NCBI RefSeq assembly: GCF_002998435.1
Contig: NZ_CP027231.1
Coordinates: 124,001 to 188,000, forward strand
Reading direction: 5' to 3'
Length of the DNA stretch: 64,000 nt
DNA from: Bacteroides zoogleoformans
Lineage (GTDB): Bacteria; Bacteroidota; Bacteroidia; Bacteroidales; Bacteroidaceae
The notes under the pieces were generated by a model, which was not told where the DNA came from, did no database searches, and saw only the letters and a list, made by a program, of their open reading frames with translations. Below, in pieces: positions 1 through 8,550 of this stretch (positions within the stretch are counted from its first letter, which is position 1; the number at the start of each line of letters is the position of its first letter). The translations under genes were made by a program, and so were the position numbers.

Positions 1-351
1 ATTCTCGGTGATGGCGAGCAGTTTGCCGAGAGCCGATGTGACGGCACCTTGCGCTTTCTGATATTCGGCCAATTTCTCCGGTGTCAGTTCGTCGGCGTCT
101 ACTTTTATCTGCGTGGCCGCACTGCGTGCCTGTATCACTCCTTCGAGCGTTTCTTTCTCGTGCAAGGCATATCCTTTTACGGTACTTACCAAATTGGGAA
201 TCAAGTCTGCCCGGCGTTGATATTGTGTTTCTACGTTCGACCATTGTCCGCTGACGTTTTCGTCCATGGTCACCAGCCCGTTGTAGCCACTGATGCCCCA
301 AATGACAATGAGAGCCACAACCGCAATGATGATAATGTTTGCTTTCTTCAT
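1..351 (-). CDS. lemA: LemA family protein, partial (runs off the left edge)
   Basis: The 117 codons present start at the ATG at 349-351 and run off the window, so the C-terminal part is missing. The product begins with a short cytoplasmic Lys pair and one hydrophobic segment (about residues 4-20). The LemA hallmark follows: a helix with QWSNVETQYQRR and then DLIPNLV near residues 40-56. LemA proteins are membrane-anchored helical bundles of unsettled role. In many bacteria lemA sits beside a TPM-domain gene, as here, where the TPM gene lies directly upstream on the same strand with a 37-bp gap. Recognition is firm for the family. The biochemical role is unknown. Confidence 0.9.
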   Translation of the reverse strand, partial: MKKANIIIIAVVALIVIWGISGYNGLVTMDENVSGQWSNVETQYQRRADLIPNLVSTVKGYALHEKETLEGVIQARSAATQIKVDADELTPEKLAEYQKAQGAVTSALGKLLAITEN

Positions 352-388
352 ACTTTTCTCTTTTATTGGATGTTATACAAATGATTGT

Positions 389-1312
389 TTAAAACCGTGA
401 TCCGGCACCACCGCCTCCGCCTCTTCCGCCGCCAAAACTTCCTCCACTGAAGCTTCCTCCACCAAAACCTCTGCCGCTACCTCCGCTGAACGTGCCTCCT
501 CCGCCAAAGATTGTCGGGCCGCTACTTCCACCGCCACGATAAGTCTCGTCATACGATTGTTGGCGTCGCACCACTTTATGTCCGCAGTTCAAACAGATAA
601 ACGTCACATCTTCCGTTTTCAGTCCTTTGTTTTTATGTACGAGCACGCTGTTGTGGCGTTGTAGTTTGTGTTGTCCGCAGTTCGGGCATTTGGTGGTTTT
701 GCGGTGGGAACGGATGCCGGCCGCAACGGCAATGAGCAGAAGTCCGAGGAAAACCAACAGTAGCTTTCCGGCCGATAAACCGTCTTCTTGATTGGCGTCA
801 TTCGTCATGCTGCCGTCAAGACGCGCGCGCACAGCCCGTACACCTGCCATCATGCCGGCATCCCAGTTTCCGTCTTTCAGAAAGGGAATCATTTCTTCAG
901 ACTGGATGCGTTTGCAGATGGCGTCGGGCAAATCGCCTTCCAGCCCGTAGCCTGTATAGAATTGGATGCAACGCTGGTCGGTGACAAGCAAAAGGATGAG
1001 GCCGTTGTCTTTTCCTTTCTTTCCCACTCCCCATTCGTTGAGCAAACGGTGCGAGAAGTCGAAACAATCGTCATCGCCGATGGACGGAACCACGGCCACT
1101 ACCGTTTCAATGCCGGTCTCCTGCTCTAAGGCATACAGCATGTGGTCTATGCTGTCGCATGCAGCTGCCGAGAGAATGTCGGCAGGGTTGCATACGTAGC
1201 GTGTCTTGTCTTGAAGATGAACTTTGGGAATATTGTTCGTGGTGTATATCGTCTGTGCTTGCATGGCCGTGAGCAAGCACAGAAGGATTGTTATGGAAAT
1301 GAATCGTTTCAT
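389..1312 (-). CDS. TPM-domain membrane protein (YgcG/TPM phosphatase fold)
   Basis: The 307-residue product has a signal peptide (MKRFISITIL, cleaved near AQT). A TPM domain follows at about residues 30-170, then a transmembrane helix near 185-205. Next comes a zinc ribbon made of CPNCG and CLNCG. The tail is very rich in Gly and Ser and ends in GAGSRF. TPM domains are named after TLP18.3, Psb32 and MOLO-1; some have phosphatase activity and others act in membrane protein maintenance. The order TPM, helix, ribbon, Gly-rich tail is the common bacterial YgcG-like layout. I chose the ATG at 1310-1312 because it begins the signal peptide; the reading frame continues upstream to 1351. It is probably co-expressed with lemA. 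Confidence 0.88.
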   Translation of the reverse strand: MKRFISITILLCLLTAMQAQTIYTTNNIPKVHLQDKTRYVCNPADILSAAACDSIDHMLYALEQETGIETVVAVVPSIGDDDCFDFSHRLLNEWGVGKKGKDNGLILLLVTDQRCIQFYTGYGLEGDLPDAICKRIQSEEMIPFLKDGNWDAGMMAGVRAVRARLDGSMTNDANQEDGLSAGKLLLVFLGLLLIAVAAGIRSHRKTTKCPNCGQHKLQRHNSVLVHKNKGLKTEDVTFICLNCGHKVVRRQQSYDETYRGGGSSGPTIFGGGGTFSGGSGRGFGGGSFSGGSFGGGRGGGGGAGSRF

Positions 1313-1352
1313 ACATCGGCTGTTTGTTGCAGCGAAGATAAGAAAAAACAAT

Positions 1353-2387
1353 TCAATGTATATACCTTTCTACAAAATTCTTTACTCGCTTTGTATATTC
1401 CTGCGGATAATTCTTGTAAGATTCGGCATGTGCGGTGCCCGGAACAATCCATAATTCTTTATCGCTGCGTCTTGCCTCATAGAGTGAATGAACCATCGTT
1501 GCAGGCACGTACGTATCGGCTTCTCCGTGGATAAAGAGCATGGCTTGTTTGGCGTGAGGGCTTTGTATTTGCTTCAAAGCGGAAGCCTCGCCGAACGTCC
1601 AGCCGTATTTTATCTTGCATAGCAGACTTGTGGTGTATAATAGCGGAAATTCCGGTAAGCCGAATTGTTGCTTCAATTGGTATGCAAACTCATCCCACAC
1701 GCCGGTGTAGCCGCAATCTGCCACGTAGCATATAATGTTATGACTGTCATCCTGATTGTATCCCGACATCATCATGGCAGTGGCTGCTCCCATGGAGACG
1801 CCATGCAGCACTATCTGCAAAGAATATCCGTATTCTGTGATTTCCTGCCATGGACGGCCATTAACATATATAGTGCTTTCCTGCGCATGATAAGGCTTCT
1901 TGAAGAGATCTGAAGCCACATTCCTCCACCTTATTATATCCTGGCAGTCTTTCCATCCCATTTGTATGGCGTTGCCTTCGCTCAAGCCATGGTTTTGCAA
2001 GTCGGGTAACAGGATGTTGTATTTCAATTCTTTGTTATACATATAGCCTATCATCAGCATGCGGACGGCATTGTCCGTATAGCCGTGTACAATGATGGCT
2101 GTTTTGTCGGTAGGTTCGGGCGCCTCGGCAAAGAGCGCGTGCAGTTTCTTCCCTTCGTCATTGACAATGAATGTGTCGCGCAAGGCACCGATGGCTTGCA
2201 GACTGTCTGCCCAAGGCTGGATGAAAGGATACTCGTTGAACATATACTTATAAGATCCTGCAATGTCTTTCCCTTTGTTGTATCTCGGAGTCAGTGAATA
2301 ATGGAGCATATAAAAACTTCCTCCAATAAGAGCGGAGAGAATCAATACCGACATTCCAGCCAGACTATATTTGAAAGTTCTTCTCAT
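1353..2387 (-). CDS. alpha/beta hydrolase, membrane-anchored
   Basis: The 344-residue product has an N-terminal hydrophobic anchor (about residues 8-30) followed by an alpha/beta hydrolase domain. Visible catalytic features are the oxyanion motif HGYTDN near residue 100, the nucleophile elbow GVSMGA near residue 197, the acid in HGEADTYVP and the histidine in GTAHAES near the C-terminus. It resembles the BAAT/S9-like serine hydrolases common in Bacteroides. The substrate cannot be told from sequence, and esterase or peptidase are both possible. It ends 40 bp before the TPM start and begins 7 bp after the aroE stop, so it is likely part of the same transcript. Confidence 0.85.
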   Translation of the reverse strand: MRRTFKYSLAGMSVLILSALIGGSFYMLHYSLTPRYNKGKDIAGSYKYMFNEYPFIQPWADSLQAIGALRDTFIVNDEGKKLHALFAEAPEPTDKTAIIVHGYTDNAVRMLMIGYMYNKELKYNILLPDLQNHGLSEGNAIQMGWKDCQDIIRWRNVASDLFKKPYHAQESTIYVNGRPWQEITEYGYSLQIVLHGVSMGAATAMMMSGYNQDDSHNIICYVADCGYTGVWDEFAYQLKQQFGLPEFPLLYTTSLLCKIKYGWTFGEASALKQIQSPHAKQAMLFIHGEADTYVPATMVHSLYEARRSDKELWIVPGTAHAESYKNYPQEYTKRVKNFVERYIH

Positions 2388-2394
2388 CGCTTTG

Positions 2395-3141
2395 TTATTT
2401 CTTCCAGATTTCCCATGCGGCGAAAGCTTGCAATAACAACATTTCCAGTCCGTTCTTGGTGACTGCTCCTTGTGCCTGTCCTTTTTTCATGAAAAGTGTT
2501 TCGTTAGGGTTATAGAGCAAATCATAAAGCAAGTGGTCGGAGGTGAGTTGCTCGTAGGGGATGTCAGGACAAGAATCCACTTTAGGGAACATCCCTACAG
2601 GAGTGGTATTCACTATGACGGTGTGCGAGGCCATCACTTCGGGGGTCAGTTCTTCGTAAGTCAGATACTTCTTATCTTTTTTGGTACGTGACACGAATGT
2701 GCTTTCTATCCCAAGATTTCTTAAGCCGTGATATACAGCTTTCGACGCACCTCCTGTGCCGAGAATCAGCGCTTTCTTATGATGGGGTTGCAGCAGAGGC
2801 TCGATGGATTGGGTGAAGCCGATGACGTCTGAATTATATCCAATCAGTTTCACTTTCCCTTTAGGCAGGCGGACAATTTTGATGACATTGACCGCACCTA
2901 TCTTAGCAGTATCCTTATCCAGTTCGTCAAGAAAAGGAATCACTTGTTCTTTATAAGGAATAGTAACGTTGAGACCGCAGAGGTCAGGATTTTCCTCTAT
3001 CACTTCTATAAAATTGCTAATCTTGGGAATCTCGAAGTTTATGTATTCGGCATCGATGTTCTCTGCTTTGAATTTTTCATTGAAGTATCCGATGGAGAAC
3101 GAATGCCTCAACGGATAGCCTATTAAACCGTATTTCTGCAT
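2395..3141 (-). CDS. aroE: shikimate dehydrogenase
   Basis: AroE reduces 3-dehydroshikimate to shikimate with NADPH in aromatic amino acid synthesis. The 248-residue product starts GLIGYPLRHSFS, which carries the shikimate-binding serines. NVTIPYKE with the catalytic lysine follows near residue 80. The nucleotide-binding loop LGTGGASKAV is at about 130, and KNGLEMLLLQA lies at the C-terminus. The length is slightly short of the usual 270, as in other Bacteroidetes. No other aro gene is in the window, so the pathway is scattered. Confidence 0.95.
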   Translation of the reverse strand: MQKYGLIGYPLRHSFSIGYFNEKFKAENIDAEYINFEIPKISNFIEVIEENPDLCGLNVTIPYKEQVIPFLDELDKDTAKIGAVNVIKIVRLPKGKVKLIGYNSDVIGFTQSIEPLLQPHHKKALILGTGGASKAVYHGLRNLGIESTFVSRTKKDKKYLTYEELTPEVMASHTVIVNTTPVGMFPKVDSCPDIPYEQLTSDHLLYDLLYNPNETLFMKKGQAQGAVTKNGLEMLLLQAFAAWEIWKK

Positions 3142-3216
3142 GATGTCCTTATTTGGTTGTTACACAAAATTTTGCTGATACATAAATTATCCCTTACCAA
3201 TCTTCTCGTCTTTTTC

Positions 3217-3954
3217 TTATTTTTCGGCCACGTATAGTGTGCATACCCCGAAAGTCAGCCGCTTGAAGTGCACTTTACCGAATCCTGCCCGGAGGATGAC
3301 TTCCTGCATCACTTCTCCTTGCGGAAAGGCGCGGATGCTTTGCGGCAGGTAGGTATAAGCGCTGTTGTCTTTCGATATGCATTTGCCGAGCAAGGGGATG
3401 ACTGCTACGGAATAGATGGAGAATAATTGTTTCATCGGGAAACGCTCCGGAGTGGAGAGTTCGAGAATGACAAGGTGTCCGCCGGCTTTGAGCACGCGGC
3501 AAATTTCGGATAATCCCTTGTCCAGCCCGTCGAAGTTGCGAATGCCGAAAGCTACAGTCACGGCATCGAAACTGGCGTCGGCAAAGGAGAGCGAGAGGCA
3601 ATCCTCCCGGGCGAAGGAAATCTTGTCCGAGAGGTGAGCCTTGCTTACTTTTTCACGTCCCACGTTCATCATGCCTTCCGATATATCGATGCCAACCAAT
3701 GCGTCGGGCTGAAGTTCGCGGCATGCAAGAATGGCGAAGTCGCCCGTGCCGGTTGCCACATCCATGATGCGGCGCGGACGGAAAGGCCGGAGAACGTCGA
3801 TTGCTTTTCTACGCCAACTGCGGTCCAGACCCATGGATAGAGTATGGTTCAGCCTGTCGTAGGCAGGGGCAATGTTGTCGAACATTTCCTCCACTTGTTC
3901 GCTCTTCGTACCTTCTTTGCCGTAAGGCTTGATGTGTTCCTGCGGGTAGTCCAT
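3217..3954 (-). CDS. menG: demethylmenaquinone methyltransferase
   Basis: MenG/UbiE is a SAM-dependent methyltransferase that completes menaquinone, the electron carrier of anaerobic Bacteroides respiration. The 245-residue protein shows [14 protein letters not shown] at the N-terminus, typical of UbiE, and the SAM motif [11 protein letters not shown] near residue 65. AFGIRNF lies in the middle, followed by [11 protein letters not shown]. Its ATG shares one base with the purC stop codon (TAATG at 3952-3956), which points to translational coupling. Since Bacteroides makes menaquinone and not ubiquinone, menG is the better symbol. Confidence 0.95.
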   Translation of the reverse strand: MDYPQEHIKPYGKEGTKSEQVEEMFDNIAPAYDRLNHTLSMGLDRSWRRKAIDVLRPFRPRRIMDVATGTGDFAILACRELQPDALVGIDISEGMMNVGREKVSKAHLSDKISFAREDCLSLSFADASFDAVTVAFGIRNFDGLDKGLSEICRVLKAGGHLVILELSTPERFPMKQLFSIYSVAVIPLLGKCISKDNSAYTYLPQSIRAFPQGEVMQEVILRAGFGKVHFKRLTFGVCTLYVAEK

Positions 3955-4895
3955 TATTTCAAATAGGCTGTTACGTTCTTTTCGATTCTCTCGGCAATGT
4001 TTCCGGCATCCTCTTTGACAAATTTCTCACCGGTGATGTGCTCGTACAATTCGATGTAGCGTTCGCTGATAGAAGTTACGATTTCATCCGTCATTTCAGG
4101 AACCTGTTGTCCTGCTTTTCCTTGAAAGCCATTGTCCATCAGCCATTCGCGCACAAACTCCTTGGACAGTTGTTTCTGCGCTTCACCTTTGCTGAAGCGT
4201 TCTTCATAACCCTCGTAGTAGAAATAGCGGCTGGAGTCGGGCGTATGAATTTCATCCATCAGGTATATTTTCCCGTTGTGCTTTCCGAATTCGTATTTGG
4301 TGTCAACGAGAATCAGACCGCGTGCTGCCGCAATCTCTGTCCCGCGTCGGAAGAGTGCCAGCGTGTATTTCTCTAAGACGGCATACTCTTCGGGAGTAGC
4401 CAATCCTTTGGCCAATATTTCTTCTTTGGAGATGTCGGCATCGTGTTCGCCGATTTCCGCTTTGGTGGTCGGGGTGATGATGGGGGTAGGAAACTTCTGG
4501 TTTTCCTTCATGCCTTCGGGCAACTTTACGCCGCAGATTTCACGGACGCCGCTCTTGTAGGCACGCCATGCACTGCCGCAAAGATAGCCGCGTACAATCA
4601 TTTCGATGGGAAACCCTTCGCACATTACGCCTACCGTCACCATCGGGTCCGGCGTAGCCATCTTCCAATTGGGGCAGATGTCGGTAGTGGCGTCCAGAAA
4701 CTTGGCTGCAATCTGATTCAGCATCTGTCCTTTGAAGGGAATGCCTTTGGGCAACACCACGTCGAAGGCGGAAATACGATCGGTAGCCACCATGACCAAC
4801 TTTTCACCGTTGATGTTATACACATCGCGCACTTTTCCGTGGTACACGCTTTTCTGTCCCGGGAAATGGAAATCTGTTTTAGTTAATGCTTTCAT
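3954..4895 (-). CDS. purC: phosphoribosylaminoimidazole-succinocarboxamide synthase (SAICAR synthetase)
   Basis: PurC joins CAIR with aspartate using ATP in purine synthesis. The 313-residue protein is the longer form, against about 237 in E. coli. Visible features are YHGKVRDVY at the N-terminus, [13 protein letters not shown] near residue 40, RGYLCGSAW near 105, and [10 protein letters not shown] with [10 protein letters not shown] in the C-terminal half. It lies between a VOC gene (11-bp gap) and menG (one-base overlap), so it is inside an operon-like run rather than with other pur genes. Confidence 0.96.
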   Translation of the reverse strand: MKALTKTDFHFPGQKSVYHGKVRDVYNINGEKLVMVATDRISAFDVVLPKGIPFKGQMLNQIAAKFLDATTDICPNWKMATPDPMVTVGVMCEGFPIEMIVRGYLCGSAWRAYKSGVREICGVKLPEGMKENQKFPTPIITPTTKAEIGEHDADISKEEILAKGLATPEEYAVLEKYTLALFRRGTEIAAARGLILVDTKYEFGKHNGKIYLMDEIHTPDSSRYFYYEGYEERFSKGEAQKQLSKEFVREWLMDNGFQGKAGQQVPEMTDEIVTSISERYIELYEHITGEKFVKEDAGNIAERIEKNVTAYLK

Positions 4896-4906
4896 ATTTG
4901 TTTCTG

Positions 4907-5338
4907 TTAAAATTGAACCATGTCTTGTTCATCGAAGTTCCAATAAGGATTGTAAGCCACTTCCCAATAGTAACCGTCCGGGTCTGTAAAATAGGCATGA
5001 AAACCGCCCCAAAATACTTTTTGCGGCTCTTTAACGATGCATGCCCCGGCTCTACGTGCCAGTTCTATGGTTTCGATAACTTCTGCTTCGCTCTTTACAT
5101 TGTAAGCTAACGTAATGCCACTGAAACCGTTCACGATTTCAGGAGGATTTATGCTATTGATGTCCTGTGCTAAAAGCACCAAAGGATATAGTTCGAACTT
5201 TGTTCCTGTCGTATTGAAAAAGACAACGTTAGGAGCGTCTCCTTTTTCTTCAGTCAGAAATCCCAGCCCGTCACGATAAAACTTGAGTGACTGACGCATA
5301 TCTCTTACTCCGAGGGCGATTACATTGATTCTATTCAT
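4907..5338 (-). CDS. VOC family protein (glyoxalase/bleomycin-resistance fold)
   Basis: The 143-residue product has the paired beta-alpha-beta-beta-beta modules of the vicinal oxygen chelate fold. The opening strand [20 protein letters not shown] and the second-half strand with [18 protein letters not shown] are typical. In VOC proteins the Glu of the last strand and earlier His or Glu residues bind metal. Here EVAYNP fits, but the first metal ligand is not obvious, so enzymatic activity is uncertain. The family includes glyoxalase I, dioxygenases and resistance proteins. I cannot assign a substrate. It sits tightly between phoH and purC. Confidence 0.85.
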   Translation of the reverse strand: MNRINVIALGVRDMRQSLKFYRDGLGFLTEEKGDAPNVVFFNTTGTKFELYPLVLLAQDINSINPPEIVNGFSGITLAYNVKSEAEVIETIELARRAGACIVKEPQKVFWGGFHAYFTDPDGYYWEVAYNPYWNFDEQDMVQF

Positions 5339-5350
5339 GACTTTATATCA

Positions 5351-6346
5351 TTACTTGAATTTAATATTGGATTCTTTTTCTTCTTTTCGTCTTTCCCGTT
5401 CCGCTTTGGCTTCCTTGTCAAAGTGTTCGTAGGCTTCTACTATTTGCGTCACTAACTTGTGGCGGACAATGTCTTTCTTGTTCAGTTCGATAAAGCTGAT
5501 GCCTTTCACTCCTTTCAGAATCTTCAAAGCCTGCACCAGACCGGAAGTTTGAGATTGCGGCAGGTCAATCTGTGTCATGTCGCCCGTTACAATCATTTTG
5601 GTGTTCAGGCCCATGCGGGTGAGGAACATCTTGATTTGTTGCGTGGTGGTGTTCTGCGCTTCGTCCAGAATGACCACCGCATCGTTCAGCGTGCGTCCGC
5701 GCATAAAGGCAAGCGGAGCTATTTGGATGATGTTCAGCTCCATGTACTCTTTCAGTTTGGCGGCGGGTATCATGTCTTGCAGGGCGTCGTAGAGTGGCTG
5801 CAAGTAGGGGTCTATCTTATCCTTCATGTCACCCGGCAGGAATCCGAGCTTTTCTCCGGCTTCTACGGCAGGGCGGCTGAGGATGATTTTCTTAATCTCT
5901 TTGTTCTTCAGCGCCCGCACGGCCAGTGCAATGGCAGTGTACGTTTTTCCGGAGCCGGCGGGACCGATGGCAAACAGCATGTCGTTCTTCGCAAAGGCTT
6001 CTACCAGCTTCAGCTGGTTTTCGCTGCGCGGAATGATGGGTTTGCCGGCAACGCTGAACACAATGACGTTGCCTGACTTCTCGGCTTGCGGGGCATTGCC
6101 CTTGATGATGTCTATAATGACTTCCTCTTTCAGAGAGTTGTATTCGGCGCAATATTTCTCCAGCTTCGTGATGTTTTCTTCGAACGCGCACATCTCTTCT
6201 TCGTCGCCCAGCACTTTGATGACATTGCCGCGGGCCACGATGCGAAGTTTGGGATACAAAGCCTTTATCAGTTGCATATTGGCATTGTTTACGCCATAAA
6301 AGATGACGGGGTCGATATCCTCCAGAACAATCAGTTTTTCTATCAT
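5351..6346 (-). CDS. phoH: PhoH-like ATPase with N-terminal KH-like segment
   Basis: The 331-residue product has an N-terminal part resembling the KH/R3H-like region of PhoH-L proteins. The P-loop is AIGPAGSGKTYTAIA near residue 140. Walker B is VVILDEAQNTT near 225, and the downstream helicase-like motif is MIVTGDMTQIDLP. The C-terminal tail is highly charged (KAERERRKEEK). PhoH family members are cytoplasmic ATPases linked to RNA metabolism and often sit beside ybeY; ybeY is not adjacent here. A TAnnTTTG box at 6392-6399 suggests it starts its own transcript that continues into the VOC gene and purC. Confidence 0.93.
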   Translation of the reverse strand: MIEKLIVLEDIDPVIFYGVNNANMQLIKALYPKLRIVARGNVIKVLGDEEEMCAFEENITKLEKYCAEYNSLKEEVIIDIIKGNAPQAEKSGNVIVFSVAGKPIIPRSENQLKLVEAFAKNDMLFAIGPAGSGKTYTAIALAVRALKNKEIKKIILSRPAVEAGEKLGFLPGDMKDKIDPYLQPLYDALQDMIPAAKLKEYMELNIIQIAPLAFMRGRTLNDAVVILDEAQNTTTQQIKMFLTRMGLNTKMIVTGDMTQIDLPQSQTSGLVQALKILKGVKGISFIELNKKDIVRHKLVTQIVEAYEHFDKEAKAERERRKEEKESNIKFK

Positions 6347-6391
6347 TGATATGTTTTAATCTTCAGATTGTATTTAAAAAGAAATGTTTTG

Positions 6392-6399
6392 CAAATGTA
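6392..6399 (-). promoter_or_regulatory. putative promoter -7 box (TACATTTG) for phoH
   Basis: The minus strand reads TACATTTG, matching the Bacteroidetes -7 consensus TAnnTTTG, about 45 bp upstream of the phoH ATG. No convincing -33 TTTG was seen. Two direct copies of CGTTCCGAT flank this side of the gap (6405-6430). Confidence 0.5.
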
Positions 6400-6433
6400 G
6401 CGAAACGTTCCGATAGTCATGTCGTTCCGATGG

Positions 6434-7051
6434 CTATTTTTTATGCTTTGTCTTTACCACGATACCTTTTCCGTTTTTAGTACAGCGGATGCATTCGCGG
6501 CGGAGCGTTCGTTCCTCTAAATTGAAGATGATATTCGGGTTGAAATGCTGTCCGTTGATGCGGGTTTCGAAGTGCAGATGTTCTGTACTGGCACGCCCGG
6601 TACGCCCGGTCAGTCCTATGGGTTGTCCGACTTGCACCGAATCTCCGCTTTTTACAAAATTCTTGAATTGATGGCTATAGACTGTTTCCAATCCTGTATT
6701 GTGTCGTATAACGATTACATTTCCATAAGCGCTGTAGGGTTTGGACATGCGCACTACTCCTGCAAATGCTGCGCGAATGGTGTCTTTGGCGTGTGTTTTG
6801 ATATCCACGCCGGAATGTCTGCTTCTGTTGCGCCCATAGGGTGAAATAATTTTTCCGTTAGGCAACGGAAAAGAATAATCCTCATCGGATAAGCTTTCCA
6901 GATGGATTTCGTGAAGTTTACTGTGAAAGAACAGCCCGGGCGTTGCAACACGTATATGGTTGATTTCCATTTGGCTGAATGCAGGCTTCCGTTCTTGTGT
7001 CACAATGGTGGAAAGGGGGATTGATAAGAGTAAGATGAGAAGCGATTTCAT
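6434..7051 (-). CDS. M23 family (LytM-type) metallopeptidase
   Basis: The 205-residue product has an N-terminal signal-like segment (MKSLLILLLSIPLSTIV) and a LytM domain at about residues 75-175. Zinc-ligand motifs are present: HSGVD near residue 80 and HLHFE near 160, with YSH between them. The GTPLGxTG-like stretch is QPIGLTGRTGRAS. These enzymes cut peptidoglycan peptides in the periplasm or activate amidases. No LysM or coiled-coil module is attached. The gene start overlaps the end of the B3/B4 gene by four bases (ATGA), so the two are translated together. Confidence 0.9.
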   Translation of the reverse strand: MKSLLILLLSIPLSTIVTQERKPAFSQMEINHIRVATPGLFFHSKLHEIHLESLSDEDYSFPLPNGKIISPYGRNRSRHSGVDIKTHAKDTIRAAFAGVVRMSKPYSAYGNVIVIRHNTGLETVYSHQFKNFVKSGDSVQVGQPIGLTGRTGRASTEHLHFETRINGQHFNPNIIFNLEERTLRRECIRCTKNGKGIVVKTKHKK

Positions 7052-7734
7052 AATCGGGAACTTTCTTTTTCATAAAAATATTGTATGCTGCCACCATCGG
7101 AGGAGGCGTACTTCCGTAGCAATTCTTGTGTCATTTCAGCGGCTTCAGGCAGGCCGTCTAAGCCATTGTAACCATTGATGATGACAAGTATGTGGTGAGT
7201 ATTCAAGTCCATTTTTGTCCGCTCATGGTCACTGGTAGGTGTGCCTATGCCTCCGACGGAGTCCCGATATACAGGTAAGCCTTCAATGTTCAAGAAGCCT
7301 CGTCCGATGCCTTCGAACGATTCATCGGTGCGCCCGATGCCGAGTTCGAGTTGGAATCCTTCTATTTTGTCGGCATCAAAGCCTCCGATGGAGTAGCCGG
7401 TGCGCAAAGATACAAGATTGATTAAATCGACCAGTGTGTCAATTTGATAAAGGTTTAGTCCGCGCAAGAGTCGTCGACGCAATGCTTCGGCCGAAGGACG
7501 GTAACGGCTGGGGTCTTTGCCGCAGCGTTTGTAAGCTTCGCGGGTGGCGGTAATGACAGGCTGACACTTGATGCTGTCCGTTGTTTCACTGTTTCTTAAC
7601 TCTTGGGTGAAGGCTTTGATTTCCTCCCATAGGCCTTCGCTGAAGGGGGTATTGGCTACTGCCGCGTATATGGCTGCACCTCTGAAAATGGGGCAGGCTT
7701 GTTTTATCTCTTCTGATACAGTAATCTTATACAT
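7048..7734 (-). CDS. B3/B4 domain protein (PheT-like editing domain)
   Basis: The 228-residue protein is a free-standing version of the B3/B4 domain of the phenylalanyl-tRNA synthetase beta chain. Features include AIYAAVANTPFS near the N-terminus, GKDPSRYRPSAEALRRR near residue 75 (the family signature), and NLVSLRTGYSIGGFDADK near 115. In PheT this domain edits mischarged tRNA. For stand-alone proteins hydrolytic editing is an inference. There is a four-base overlap with the following M23 gene and a 3-bp gap to pgeF before it. Confidence 0.88.
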   Translation of the reverse strand: MYKITVSEEIKQACPIFRGAAIYAAVANTPFSEGLWEEIKAFTQELRNSETTDSIKCQPVITATREAYKRCGKDPSRYRPSAEALRRRLLRGLNLYQIDTLVDLINLVSLRTGYSIGGFDADKIEGFQLELGIGRTDESFEGIGRGFLNIEGLPVYRDSVGGIGTPTSDHERTKMDLNTHHILVIINGYNGLDGLPEAAEMTQELLRKYASSDGGSIQYFYEKESSRL

Positions 7735-7737
7735 AAA

Positions 7738-8550
7738 TCATTTATTTATCATGATTCCCGACAGTATACGTCCAGATTTAGTTCCCAGCCGTCGTGCCGA
7801 AAAGAAATCCTCTTGTTGACTGAAAGTACAAATCCCGGCAGTTTCCACTTGTGTGGAAGATACGCCAAGGTCAAGCAGTTGCAGACGATTGGCTGCCCAC
7901 AAGTCGATGTGATGTTTATGAGTTTCGGGCTTCCATACGGAAATATAGTCCATCGGAAAGCCGTTTTCCCGGAAAGCTTCGTATACTTCATCGCCTACCT
8001 CGAATGCGGAAAGAGAGATGCCGGGACCGATGCAGGCAATGAGTTCCTTTTCATCGGTATGAAAGAGTGTCCGCATGGTTTCTACATTGCGATGCAGAAT
8101 GCGTTTTACTGTTCCTCTCCAGCCGGCATGGATGGCAGCTGCCACTCTGTGAGTTGGGTCATAGAGTAAAATAGGGATGCAGTCTGCTGTGGAAATGCAG
8201 ATGCAGCAGCCCGTCTCACGGGTAATCAGCGCATCGATTCCTTGCAACATGACATACCGTTCCTTTTCCGTAGCTTGTCGATAACTTTTGTCTATCACAA
8301 GAGATTTTATACCATACACTTGGTAAGGGATGATAAGTTCTTCCGGACGTTGTGGCAGTCCTTCGCACAATATTTCCTGATTCTTCCGGACGCATGCTGT
8401 GTTATCGCCGGTGTAGGGCGTGCAGTTGAACGAGGCATAGTTACCTTGGCTACATCCTCCGTGACGGGTTGTTACAAAACAAGAAATGTCGGGATAGGAG
8501 GCAAGTACCTCATATCCCAACATCCTTTTATCGGTTGTGAGAGGAATCAT
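7738..8550 (-). CDS. pgeF: peptidoglycan editing factor PgeF (laccase-domain, YfiH)
   Basis: The 270-residue product has the YfiH/PgeF signature. FVTTRHGGCSQGNYASFN is near the N-terminus, followed by STADCIPIL near residue 125 with the catalytic Cys, and AAIHAGWRGTVKRI near 145 with the His. The end carries a segment resembling CTFSQQEDFFSARR. PgeF is a cytoplasmic purine-nucleoside or muropeptide-editing enzyme that removes wrongly incorporated serine from UDP-MurNAc precursors in E. coli. I chose the ATG at 8548-8550 because it overlaps the obgE stop as ATGA; the frame opens 18 bases further upstream inside obgE. Confidence 0.93.
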   Translation of the reverse strand: MIPLTTDKRMLGYEVLASYPDISCFVTTRHGGCSQGNYASFNCTPYTGDNTACVRKNQEILCEGLPQRPEELIIPYQVYGIKSLVIDKSYRQATEKERYVMLQGIDALITRETGCCICISTADCIPILLYDPTHRVAAAIHAGWRGTVKRILHRNVETMRTLFHTDEKELIACIGPGISLSAFEVGDEVYEAFRENGFPMDYISVWKPETHKHHIDLWAANRLQLLDLGVSSTQVETAGICTFSQQEDFFSARRLGTKSGRILSGIMINK

